Below are positions 1 to 8,270 of a DNA stretch of 64,000 nucleotides, in pieces. The notes below the pieces were generated by a model. That model was not told where the DNA came from. It did no database searches and saw only the letters and a list, made by a program, of their open reading frames with translations. A program made the position numbers and the translations under genes. Positions within the stretch are counted from its first letter, which is position 1, and every line of letters starts with the position of its first letter. This DNA comes from Bog-159 sp963709155. Its GTDB lineage: Bacteria; Acidobacteriota; Terriglobia; Bryobacterales; Bryobacteraceae. The stretch covers positions 62,001 to 126,000 of the forward strand of contig CAVPVD010000001.1 of the NCBI GenBank assembly GCA_963709155.1, written 5' to 3'.

Positions 1-2
1 AC

Positions 3-1412
3 TACTGGATCAACCCGCAAAGACAGGGCTACAGTCCACCGCAGGCAATGTTCATGACCCCCCGGGACAATGGCGTCGCGCTGGGAGATGGCGAGCAAAA
101 GAAGGGCGTCGAGATTTCCCTGACGCCGGATGGTTCGATCAGCGGACGCGTAGTCAATGAGGAGGGCATGCCCGTGCGCAGTTGCGGCGTGAACGCGGCG
201 CAATTCGTGTACGAGCAAAACCGGCGGACCCTGCGGGCGCACGGTTTCGGGTCGGCCAACGAGAAGGGCGAGTATCATATCGAAAACCTGGCTGCGGGCC
301 GCTACTATGTGTTCGTCCACTGCAGAGCGGATTTGCCCGCCGCCCATCCGCTGCTGCCGCGCGGCGATCCGCGCATGCCGCACGAAACGTACTACCCGCA
401 GTTTTACGGAGGCGGAGTGGATCCCGCCGCGGCTACGCGTCTGAACGTGGTGGCGGGTGCGAGTCTGGATAACATCGATTTTCAGTTGACCCGCGGCCCG
501 GCATACACTTTGCGCGGAAGCGTGACCGGCGGCGACCAGGATGCGCGCGGCTCGATCAACGTGATGCTGGCGCCCGTGAACCGGACCATGCGGACGTTGA
601 TGCAAACCAATTCCGGGGCGGACGCAGCCAGCCGCAAATTTCAAATCGAGGCCGTCATTCCGGGGTCCTATCTGCTCACCGTATTCAGCATGCGCGAAGG
701 CCATCCGCTGGCGGCCGAACGGCCCGTGGAAATCGGGCCGGGGCCCCCCGATCCGGTGCAGATTTCGCTGCAAGGCGGCACCGATCTGAAGGGGAGCGTG
801 CAATTCGACTCCGACGATCATCCGGCCATGGAGAATGCACAGGTCTCGCTGGCGCCGGTGGACGGTACCTACTTCATGCCGCAACTGCAGGCGCAGGTGG
901 ATAAGGATGGCGGATTCATGCTGCAGGGTGTATTGCCGGGCCGTTGGCGGCTGTTCGTAGGCATGCCCGGCTACCTGAAGTCCGCTTCCTTGGGGGGGCA
1001 AGCCATATCGCCGGGCGGCTTTCAGATTGCGCAGGGGACGACGGGGCCATTACGACTCATGATCGGCAGCAAAATGGCCGATGTACATGTGGAGATCGCC
1101 CACGCGCCCGCGGACCGGCTGATTTCAGCGCTGATATTTCCGGAGGACGCCAGCCGTTTGGGTATGGGGCTGGAGCGCGCGGGGATGATGGGGAACAACG
1201 GCGTCGAGTTTGGGGCACTGGCGCCGGGGCGCTACCGGGTATTCGCCACCGACAGCCCGAATCCGTGGCCCATCCTGCAGCGGCCGGACTGGTTGAAGGC
1301 TTTGGAGAGCCGGTGTGCATCGTTGGAGGTTCCCGAAGGGGGGCAGGTAAGTGCGACGGTGGAGATCATCGCGCGCGAGGAATTGATGCGGGTGATGGAT
1401 GAAAAGGAGTGA
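3..1412 (+). CDS. carboxypeptidase regulatory-like (CNA-B-like) protein, 3' part
   Basis: The frame is open from the left edge of the window, so the true start lies upstream; the first in-frame ATG is at 48. The visible ~470 residues show repeated beta-rich modules of the type 'GRVVNEEGMPV', 'GEYHIENLAAGRYYV' and 'GGFMLQGVLPGRWRLFV', which are typical of carboxypeptidase-regulatory-like domains in surface or secreted acidobacterial proteins. About four such modules can be counted. No catalytic motif or C-terminal anchor is visible. A binding or structural role outside the cytoplasm is inferred from the family. The gene ends just before a palindromic repeat invaded by a group II intron. Confidence 0.75.
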   Translation, partial: YWINPQRQGYSPPQAMFMTPRDNGVALGDGEQKKGVEISLTPDGSISGRVVNEEGMPVRSCGVNAAQFVYEQNRRTLRAHGFGSANEKGEYHIENLAAGRYYVFVHCRADLPAAHPLLPRGDPRMPHETYYPQFYGGGVDPAAATRLNVVAGASLDNIDFQLTRGPAYTLRGSVTGGDQDARGSINVMLAPVNRTMRTLMQTNSGADAASRKFQIEAVIPGSYLLTVFSMREGHPLAAERPVEIGPGPPDPVQISLQGGTDLKGSVQFDSDDHPAMENAQVSLAPVDGTYFMPQLQAQVDKDGGFMLQGVLPGRWRLFVGMPGYLKSASLGGQAISPGGFQIAQGTTGPLRLMIGSKMADVHVEIAHAPADRLISALIFPEDASRLGMGLERAGMMGNNGVEFGALAPGRYRVFATDSPNPWPILQRPDWLKALESRCASLEVPEGGQVSATVEIIAREELMRVMDEKE

Positions 1413-1472
1413 CGCGGGGGCGTCATGCCGGCACGAGACCGAAGTTGCGGTGTTTGTCCGGTGCTTGTCCTA

Positions 1473-1556
1473 TCGGCGTTTATCGGCGGCCGAATATGGT
1501 TTTCTTAGCTCCACGCCTAAAATCAAAACCGGATCTTGGCCGCCGATAAACGCCGA
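1473..1556. repeat. 19-bp perfect inverted repeat, intron target
   Basis: Arms 1473-1491 and 1538-1556 are exact reverse complements around a 46-nt loop that itself contains a GGTTTT/AAAACC pair. The right arm is built from the decamer CGCCGATAAA. It resembles the dispersed 'TTTATCGGCGG' intergenic repeats seen in many soil bacteria (from memory). The intron starts at the base right after the right arm. Confidence 0.8.
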
Positions 1557-3472
1557 GTGCGCCGGGATAAACCGGCATGGAATAGAGAATGAAAGAGTCT
1601 TACAGGAAAGGAGTAGCGAACCATCCTGACCCCGAGTTATGCGCGGGTCGCCGTAAGGCGGCGCGTGAAGCGTTGACAGGGGCACAGGCAGGCAGGGTAT
1701 TGAGCTGCGAAATCAATCGCGTACGGGGTGCCGACGCCGTTCGGCGAAGCGGAAGGCCACATCATGGATGACGACAAACGCGAGCCGTCCATGAACCCTG
1801 CGCAGTCAGAGACCCCAGGCATGCCTGGAAATTCCATGCGCGAGAACCGGGAGACCCCGTCGGTGTCCGGCAGCAGCACGCCGGACCGGCTGGAGAAGGC
1901 GACAAGCTATACGACCAGCATGAACGCCGGTGGGGAGTCGGACGAACAGGTAGTACCTACGAAGCGCCCGAACAATGGGGAGCAATCCCTGGCGGAGGGG
2001 GTGGAGGGAAGCTGTTCGACCAAGGGGAACATCGAAGAGGCTCACACGTGCCGGACGCAGGGACGGGAACACGTGTCCCAGGGACTCGGAGGTGTGCGGG
2101 AAGCAGCCCGCAGGGATAAGAAGCAGAAGTTCACCGCACTGTTGCATCACGTAACGACGGATTTACTTCGGGACAGCTATTACTCGATGAAGAGGAAGGC
2201 CGCGCCGGGAGTGGACGGAGTGACGTGGGAGCAGTATGGAGAGGGAGTGGAAGGTCGGCTTAAAGATCTCCACGACCGAGTCCATCGGGGCGCGTACCGC
2301 GCCCAACCGTCGAGGAGAACATACATACCCAAAGCCGATGGCCGGCAACGGCCGTTAGGGATCGCCGCGCTGGAGGACAAGGTTGTTCAACAGGCCGTGG
2401 TGACGGTTCTCAATCAGATCTATGAGGAGGACTTTCTGGGATTTTCCTATGGATTCCGGCCAGGGCGCAACCCGCATGACGCATTGGACGCGCTTTGGAT
2501 AGGGTTAAAGCGGAGGCGAGTGAACTGGGTGCTGGATCTGGACGTTCGTGGATTTTTCGATAACGTTTCGCACGAATGGCTGGTGAAGTTTATCGAGCAC
2601 CGGATCGCGGACCGGCGCATCATTCGCCTGATCCAGAAATGGTTGAAGGCGGGCGTGTCGGAAGAAGGGGCATGGTCGGAGACGACGGTAGGTACACCGC
2701 AAGGGGCAGTAGTCTCGCCATTGCTGGCCAACATCTACCTGCATTATGTATTCGATCTCTGGGTGAACCAGTGGCGGCGGAAAACGGCGCGAGGGGAAGT
2801 GATAATCGTCCGCTTCGCCGATGACGCGGTGCTGGGGTTCGAGGACCGGAAGGAAGCGGAAGCTTTCCTGGAGCAGTTGCGGGAGCGGATGCAGAAGTTC
2901 GGACTGGAATTACACTCGGAGAAGACGAGACTGATCGAGTTCGGGCGTTTTGCGGAAAAAGCCCGGAAGCGGCGAGGAGAAGGCAAACCTGAGACCTTCG
3001 ATTTTCTAGGCTTCACGCATAGTTGCGGGAAGACCGCGAAGGGCAACTGGTTCACGATTCGACGGCAGACCGCGAAGAAGCGGTTGCGGAGCAAGCTGCA
3101 AGCAGTCAAGCAGGAGCTCGGCAAGCGCTGGCACAAGCGGGTGGTCGAGAACGGGAATTGGCTGCGGTCGGTGGTGCAAGGATACTTCAACTATCACGCG
3201 GTACCGGGCAATTTCGGAGCGCTACGGACGTTCCAACGGGAGGTGGCTCGTATGTGGCTGGCGGGGCTACGGCGTCGCAGCCAACGGGATCGCCATTCGT
3301 GGGAGCGCTTCGGTCCGATCGTGGATCGTTTTCTGCCTACGCCGCGAATTCTGCATCCGCTCCCTGGGGTTCGCTTTGACGCTAAGTACCCGCGGTAAGA
3401 GCCGTATGCGCTAGAGTGCGCTCGTACGGATCCGTGCGGGGGGCGTCCGGCAACGGGCGTCCCTACCGCGAC
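1557..3472 (+). mobile_element. complete group II intron
   Basis: The 5' end GTGCGCC matches the GUGYG consensus. Domain V (3399-3432, 34 nt) starts GAGCCGTATG, carries the AGC triad and closes with CGTACGGATC. Domain VI is a 10-bp stem at 3440-3463 followed by a likely branch-point A at 3465, and the 3' end is CCGCGAC (AY rule). Removing 1557-3472 joins CGCCGA to TGAA and restores three tandem decamers, CGCCGATAAA / CGCCGATGAA / CGCCGATAAA, which fixes both boundaries. It encodes its own reverse transcriptase/maturase. All parts look intact, so it may be active. Confidence 0.9.
1764..3398 (+). CDS. ltrA: group II intron reverse transcriptase/maturase
   Basis: Intron-encoded protein that helps the intron fold and splice and copies it into DNA at new sites. 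The RT fingers and palm are clear: 'APGVDGVTWEQY', 'YIPKADGRQRPLGIAALEDK', 'GFSYGFRPGRNPHDAL', 'GTPQGAVVSPLLANIYLHY', and a catalytic FADD box at residues 351-354 in place of the commoner YADD. An X/thumb maturase region ('FDFLGFTH') follows. No HNH endonuclease domain is seen, so retargeting probably relies on nicked or single-stranded DNA (family knowledge). I chose ATG 1764, preceded by GGAAGG; an in-frame ATG at 1728 would add 12 residues. The stop codon abuts domain V directly. Confidence 0.93.
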   Translation: MDDDKREPSMNPAQSETPGMPGNSMRENRETPSVSGSSTPDRLEKATSYTTSMNAGGESDEQVVPTKRPNNGEQSLAEGVEGSCSTKGNIEEAHTCRTQGREHVSQGLGGVREAARRDKKQKFTALLHHVTTDLLRDSYYSMKRKAAPGVDGVTWEQYGEGVEGRLKDLHDRVHRGAYRAQPSRRTYIPKADGRQRPLGIAALEDKVVQQAVVTVLNQIYEEDFLGFSYGFRPGRNPHDALDALWIGLKRRRVNWVLDLDVRGFFDNVSHEWLVKFIEHRIADRRIIRLIQKWLKAGVSEEGAWSETTVGTPQGAVVSPLLANIYLHYVFDLWVNQWRRKTARGEVIIVRFADDAVLGFEDRKEAEAFLEQLRERMQKFGLELHSEKTRLIEFGRFAEKARKRRGEGKPETFDFLGFTHSCGKTAKGNWFTIRRQTAKKRLRSKLQAVKQELGKRWHKRVVENGNWLRSVVQGYFNYHAVPGNFGALRTFQREVARMWLAGLRRRSQRDRHSWERFGPIVDRFLPTPRILHPLPGVRFDAKYPR

Positions 3473-3571
3473 TGAACGCCGATAAAACGTGGCGAGAACC
3501 ACGCACTCCATGGAGTGGCTCTGCGGCCCTTCTCTGCCATTTACCCGAATTGGCCGGTAAAGCGCCCCACT
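3473..3571. other. 3' exon of intron and short spacer with palindrome
   Basis: This spacer starts with the remainder of the decamer repeat (CGCCGATAAA at 3477-3486). It contains a perfect 14-bp palindrome CACTCCATGGAGTG at 3504-3517 that could act as a weak terminator hairpin for the minus-strand gene ending at 3572. No gene is seen. Confidence 0.4.
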
Positions 3572-4078
3572 TTATTGCTCACCGCCCAGGGTGCGGCCGG
3601 CGTGGCCCGGTTCCTCGAGAGACTTGAGCAGCGTGTCGATATTGGCTTTCACTTCGATCACGGTGGCCTGGTCGGGTTCGAAGGTGGCGATGAGGATGCG
3701 TGTGGACTTGCTCGCCTCGCCCATAAAGATGTAAGTCGCCTCCCGGTTGGCCCGGGAATGTGTACACACCATGGGATGCAGGTTTGGTCCCCGCAAGGAA
3801 TCCATGAAACGATCCCGGTCGCGCCAGTCGTCGGGGTCGTCCCGGGACTTCAGATCCTTCAGGCCCTCGAAGAGAGCGAGCTTAAAGCCGCTGGCGCCCT
3901 CCGGATGGGCCACCTTCACGGCGAAGTTCGCGACGCCCATGAACTTGACGTGCACGCGCTGGGTACCGTAATGGGTTTCGATGGCTTTCACGATGCGATC
4001 GAACTCCGCATCGCCGCCCCATGCCGCACCCGACGACAATAGAACTACCAGAGCCGCGGCCCAAGCGGGTGTTTTCAT
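3572..4078 (-). CDS. DUF4252 family secreted protein (second of pair)
   Basis: This 168-residue protein has an N-terminal signal peptide (residues 1-21, ending in 'SGAAWGG') and a compact domain matching the DUF4252 pattern ('VHVKFMGVANFAVKVAHPEG', 'IFMGEASKSTRILIATFEP'). The family has no known activity; members are small envelope proteins often found in pairs and sometimes next to ECF sigma factors. Its ATG overlaps the stop of the upstream paralogue (ATGA at 4075-4078), so the two are translationally coupled. Similar length and fold pattern suggest the pair arose by duplication. Confidence 0.75.
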   Translation of the reverse strand: MKTPAWAAALVVLLSSGAAWGGDAEFDRIVKAIETHYGTQRVHVKFMGVANFAVKVAHPEGASGFKLALFEGLKDLKSRDDPDDWRDRDRFMDSLRGPNLHPMVCTHSRANREATYIFMGEASKSTRILIATFEPDQATVIEVKANIDTLLKSLEEPGHAGRTLGGEQ

Positions 4079-4611
4079 TGTGCCTTCCTCCAGGTGCTGG
4101 AACGCTCCAGGCGAGGAATGCCGAACTCACCGCCGAGATCCGCCAACTTCTCGGGATCGAGCGTGCCGATAATGTGGACGATGGTAAGTTCTTTGGGTTC
4201 GGCGGCGATGACCACGATGCCACCGAGTTGGCCGTTTCCGCCGTCCTTAAAATACACGTCAACATTTTCGTTGTGTTTGGACCTGACGCCGACCAGGCGT
4301 CCCCATGCGGGGCCCTGCAACTGGGAGCGCAAGCCTTCCACATCGGCCATGTTGTATTGGCCTTCATGTGAGAACTGGAAGCTTCTCACGTAGATGCTGT
4401 CGAGACCGGCGAGCAGCTTGCGAACGTCGGCGTCGTCACCGTCTTTGTCGTTCAGGAATTTGCCGGCAAGCTTCAGCATGGACTTATCCATGGTGACGGT
4501 TACGGCTTCGTCGGCTTTATCGGCGAGCGCGTCCAGATTGACCGGCAGCTTGATATCCTGCGCGCACGCGGGGAGCATGGCGGCCGCTAAAGCGAGCATT
4601 GCGATTTTCAT
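4075..4611 (-). CDS. DUF4252 family secreted protein (first of pair)
   Basis: A 178-residue protein with signal peptide 'MKIAMLALAAAMLPACA', where the Cys may be a lipobox although the -3 to -1 residues are not ideal. A DUF4252-like domain follows: 'LDSIYVRSFQFSHEGQYN', 'VDVYFKDGGNGQLGGIVVIA', 'LTIVHIIGTLDPEKLADLGG'. It overlaps the next gene by four bases. Function is unknown; an extracytoplasmic role is inferred. The upstream region holds a C5/G5 hairpin at 4709-4725. Confidence 0.78.
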   Translation of the reverse strand: MKIAMLALAAAMLPACAQDIKLPVNLDALADKADEAVTVTMDKSMLKLAGKFLNDKDGDDADVRKLLAGLDSIYVRSFQFSHEGQYNMADVEGLRSQLQGPAWGRLVGVRSKHNENVDVYFKDGGNGQLGGIVVIAAEPKELTIVHIIGTLDPEKLADLGGEFGIPRLERSSTWRKAQ

Positions 4612-4708
4612 TTTATGTTTCCCACCTCGCTACCAAATACGAACTTGGACGCCGGGCGGAGGCATTATTCAGTGGGGAGGGACTGCGCCCGCAAAAGAGT
4701 TCGTCAAT

Positions 4709-4725
4709 ACCCCCAAACAGGGGGT
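4709..4725. promoter_or_regulatory. C-tract/G-tract hairpin upstream of DUF4252 pair
   Basis: ACCCCC, a 5-nt loop AAACA, then GGGGGT form a 6-bp hairpin about 100 bp upstream of the minus-strand gene start at 4611. Its role is unknown; it may be a leader structure or a small repeat. Confidence 0.3.
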
Positions 4726-4817
4726 TTGTATAGGGTGAGTTCTCGGTTACACATAGGGTTATATCCATAAGCTATAGGATTATTCTTGGGTTATCCTAAG
4801 GAGCTTGCTAAAAGCAA

Positions 4818-4988
4818 ATGTCGCCACAACGCCCATTCACTCCCCCAAACTCTGAACTTCTGAAGCTACACCACAGGCGCACCGAACTCGACAACGCGAT
4901 TCGCCTGCTTGAGGAAATCCGATTGATCCGTTTGCGGCGACCGCCGGAACTGTCAGCCATCATCTCGAAGGTCCGGCGCGTGGCTTGA
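4818..4988 (+). CDS. small hypothetical protein, 56 aa
   Basis: ATG 4818 opens a 56-codon frame ending at TGA 4986-4988. The product is Arg/Leu-rich and largely helical ('ELLKLHHRRTELDNAIRLLEEI'), with a heptad-like hydrophobic pattern that looks selected rather than random. AAGGAG lies at 4797-4802, rather far from the ATG (about 15 nt). The AT-rich stretch 4740-4796 could hold its promoter. It faces away from the DUF4252 pair. Function unknown. Confidence 0.45.
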   Translation: MSPQRPFTPPNSELLKLHHRRTELDNAIRLLEEIRLIRLRRPPELSAIISKVRRVA

Positions 4989-5046
4989 AGCCTCGAGCCG
5001 CTGTTTCAGGCATTTGCCCGGTATTTTTGGGACATGCCTGACGCGG

Positions 5047-6475
5047 CTAGTGGGGACCCGCCAGATACCAGGGATTCGGACCACTCAAAACGGCATTGCC
5101 CGATGGAGTGGTGCCTTCGGCGCCGGTATAGAAGAACACCTGTGCCGCATTGGTTGACGGGCTCTCGTACACGATGTCTGGATGCCCATCCTGGTTGAAG
5201 TCGGCGATCACCGTGACGTGCCATGAATTGGCGGGCAAGTTCGCGGCGGATTGCAACTGGCTGCCCTGGAGACCGGGCGCGGTGCCACCCATATACCAGA
5301 TCTGGACGGTGCCGCTCACAGGGTCCTGCCATACTACGTCGGGCACGCCGTCGCCGTTGAAATCGGCGGTGCCCACGATGTGCCACGAGTTGGTCTGATC
5401 CAGGTCGGCGGCGCCCATATAGGTGGTACCCTGCGATCCGCCCATATACCAGATCTGCGCAAATCCGGATGTGGGGTCCTCCCAAAGCAGGTCGGGATGG
5501 CCGTCCCGGTTGAAGTCCGCTACCGATACGATGTGCCATGAATTCTTGTTGGTGATGTTGGCCGCGGAGAGCAGCATATTGCCGCCGGGACCTCCCAGGA
5601 ACCAGACTTGTACAGCGCCGCTAACCGGATCCTGCCAGAGCACGTCCGGATTGCCATCGCCGTTGAAATCGGCGATGCCGACAATGTGCCACGGGTTGGT
5701 CTGGGTGAGATCCGCGGCCCCAGTGACGGAAACGCCCTGGGCGCCGCCGAGGTACCAGATCTGGGCAAACCCGGAGGTGGGATCTTCCCAGATCACATCG
5801 GGATGGCCATCATGGTTAAAGTCGCTGGGCACGTGGGGTCCGGCGGGCGAGAATACCGTGGTGCCGCCGAAGCCGGGCGAATAGAAGGCAATCGCCGTTC
5901 CGGCGCCGGTGCTCAGGTTGATGGTAAGGACTTGGCCATCGGATGTGAATCCGTACACGGTTCCGTTGTAGAACGCCAGGCCGTAGACTTCGGTATATCC
6001 GATGTTGCCGATCAAGGTGCCTTGGCCGTTGGAGGTATTCAACTTGAAAAGCTGGTCGCCCGAAGAGCCGAGGCTGGTCAGATAGAGGTTGCCGGAGGAA
6101 TCGAACTCGAGATCGCCGGAAGAGTCGTAAGTTCCGGAGCCGGAGCCACTGCCGACCCGGGTGCCGGCGCCGGTAGCGGTATTAAGGATGTACAGACTGT
6201 CCGATCCGGCCGCGTAGAGAGTGGCGCTGGGGCTGAAGACGAGGGCGTTCACGGTAGCGCCGACTTCCCCGATGGCGGTGCCGGCTCCCGTGTTGGGGTT
6301 GATGCTGTACAGCACGCTGGATTGGCCGGTATCGGCCAATGAAATTGCGTAAAGCACGCCATTGTAAGAGGCGATATCGCTCATCACCACGGGAAGACGG
6401 CCGATGGATTTGGTGGCGCCGGTGGTGGGGACAATGCTATAGAGGTAACCATTCAGCCCCCCGCCGAGAATGGTC
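5047..6475 (-). repeat. segmental duplication, copy 1
   Basis: This stretch is paralogous, at both protein and DNA level, to 6838-8270. Both copies code for the LYSIVPTTGA propeller plus five FG-GAP units and end in 'GPNPWY(L/I)AGPH'. Confidence 0.8.
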
Positions 6476-6642
6476 TGGCTGGAGGCCTCCGGCTGCACAT
6501 CGGCTGTGGCCGGAGATTCCGGGAGCCCGGCAGGCGGTGCGCCTGGCGGCGGCAGCGTCCCACGATAAACCTGCGCGAATGCAGGGAGAATTGCGAGCGC
6601 TGCGATCAGGCCAAGCTTCGTTCCCACCGATATCTTGTACAC
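5047..6642 (-). CDS. secreted FG-GAP/VCBS repeat protein
   Basis: A 531-residue protein that starts at GTG 6642, preceded by GGAGGG, with a signal peptide ending 'ILPAFAQ'. Residues ~56-270 form a beta-propeller-like region with 'LYSIVPTTGATKSIG' units. Residues ~275-531 carry five FG-GAP/VCBS units with the Ca-binding pattern DFNxDGxPD. Such repeats usually form extracellular binding propellers. The whole region after residue 56 is closely paralogous to the C-terminal part of the S53 protease encoded next to it (6838-8270), so it looks like a copy that lost or never had the protease part. Confidence 0.85.
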   Translation of the reverse strand: MYKISVGTKLGLIAALAILPAFAQVYRGTLPPPGAPPAGLPESPATADVQPEASSQTILGGGLNGYLYSIVPTTGATKSIGRLPVVMSDIASYNGVLYAISLADTGQSSVLYSINPNTGAGTAIGEVGATVNALVFSPSATLYAAGSDSLYILNTATGAGTRVGSGSGSGTYDSSGDLEFDSSGNLYLTSLGSSGDQLFKLNTSNGQGTLIGNIGYTEVYGLAFYNGTVYGFTSDGQVLTINLSTGAGTAIAFYSPGFGGTTVFSPAGPHVPSDFNHDGHPDVIWEDPTSGFAQIWYLGGAQGVSVTGAADLTQTNPWHIVGIADFNGDGNPDVLWQDPVSGAVQVWFLGGPGGNMLLSAANITNKNSWHIVSVADFNRDGHPDLLWEDPTSGFAQIWYMGGSQGTTYMGAADLDQTNSWHIVGTADFNGDGVPDVVWQDPVSGTVQIWYMGGTAPGLQGSQLQSAANLPANSWHVTVIADFNQDGHPDIVYESPSTNAAQVFFYTGAEGTTPSGNAVLSGPNPWYLAGPH

Positions 6643-6730
6643 GAGCCGATTCCCTCCACGGTTGTTGTAGAGTACAACCGGGGCGTGCAGGATGTCAATA
6701 CAGTCGAGGTGTACGCTGCGGGAAAAGGCT

Positions 6731-6817
6731 AAAACCGCTTGCTGACGCGCGCGGCTCAGAAGTGTTGCCCTGCATTTGCAGCGGCTTACCGAGCCGCGAC
6801 CGTAAGGGAGCGTTTTT
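6731..6817. repeat. imperfect hairpin repeat of the GAGCCGCGACCGTAAGGGAG type
   Basis: The left arm (CGCTTGCTGACGCGCGCGGCTC region, 6736-6757) pairs imperfectly with the right arm GAGCCGCGACCGTAAGGGAG (6791-6810). This repeat type is common between genes in acidobacterial and other soil genomes (from memory). It lies between two minus-strand genes and could act as a transcript-end structure. Confidence 0.55.
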
Positions 6818-6837
6818 CCGCAGCCTGCTAATCTAAT

Positions 6838-8270
6838 CTAGTGCGGGCCGGCGATGTACCAGGGATTCGGGCCGCTCAGTACCGCGTTGCCGGCAGGGGT
6901 GGTGCCCTGGGCGCCGGTGTAGAAGAACACCTGCGCGGCATTCGTGGACGGGCTTTCGTATACGACGTCCGGATGGCCATCCTGATTGAAATCGGCAACG
7001 GCCACCACGTGCCAGGCATTGGCGCCCAGGTTCGCGGCGGATTGCAATTGGCTGCCTTGCTGGCCGGCCGCGGTTCCGCCCATATACCAGACCTGCACGG
7101 TCCCGCTAACCGGATCCTGCCACAACACGTCGGGAACGCCGTCGCCATTGAAATCGCCGGTACCTACGATGCGCCAGGGGTTGGTCTGGTCCAGATCGGC
7201 CGCGCCCAACAGGGTGATGCCTTGCGGGCCACCCAGGTACCAGATCTGGGAGAAGCCCGAGGTGGGATCCTGCCAGAGCAGGTCGGGATGGCCATCCTGA
7301 TTGAAGTCCGCGACGGAAACCACCTTCCAGGCGTTATGGGTGGTGATGTTGGCGGCGGATTGGAGCTCATTGCCTCCGGAGCCTCCCAGGAACCACACCT
7401 GTACGGCGCCGCTGACGGGGTCCTGCCAGACCACATCGGGGTTGCCATCGCCGTTGAAATCGGCGACCGCTACGATACGCCAGGGGTTGGTCTGGGTGAG
7501 GTCCGCCGCGCCGGTGACGGAGACGCCCTGGCCGCCGCCCAGATACCAGATTTGGGCAAAGCCGGATGTGGGATCCTCCCAGATCACGTCGGGATGGCCA
7601 TCGTGGTTGAAGTCACCGGGCACGCTCACTGCGGCCGGAGCATACACGGTGGTCCCGTCGAAGCCCGGCGAGTAAGTGGCGATAGCGGCGCCAAGACCGG
7701 TGCTCAGGTTGACGTTCAGCACCGTGCCTCCGGAGGTGAAGCCGTAGGCGGTCCCGTTGTAATAGGACAGTCCGTAAACCTGGGAATAGCCGATGTTACC
7801 GATCAGCGCGCCTTGCCCGGTGGCCGGATTGATTGAAAACAGGCGATCGCCGGAAGAACCGGTGCTGGTCAGATACAGGATCCCACGCGAGTCAAAGGCG
7901 AGATCGCCGGAGGATTGATAGGTCCCGGAGCCGCTGCCACTGCCGATTAGCGTGGCTTGGCCGGTGCTGGTGTTCAGGGTGTAGAGACTATCGCCTCCGG
8001 CGGCGTAAAGGGTACCGCTCTGGCTGAAGACCAATGCGTTCAGGGTGGGACCCGTGTATCCGATGGCCGTGCCGGCGCCGCTGCTGGGATCGATCGTGTA
8101 TAAGACACTGGATTCACCGGTCTCGGCCAATGAGATTGCGTAGAGCGACGTATTGTATGCGGCGATATCGCTCATTACCGTGGGCAGGGGTCCGATCAGG
8201 ACGGTTGCGCCGGTGGTTGGAACGATGCTGTAAAGGTTGCCGTCCGAGCCGGCGCCGAGAATCGCCGTCA
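6838..8270 (-). repeat. segmental duplication, copy 2
   Basis: This is the C-terminal coding part of the S53 protease (from about residue 859), paralogous to 5047-6475. The unit order is the same and the shared wording runs to the last residue. Confidence 0.8.
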
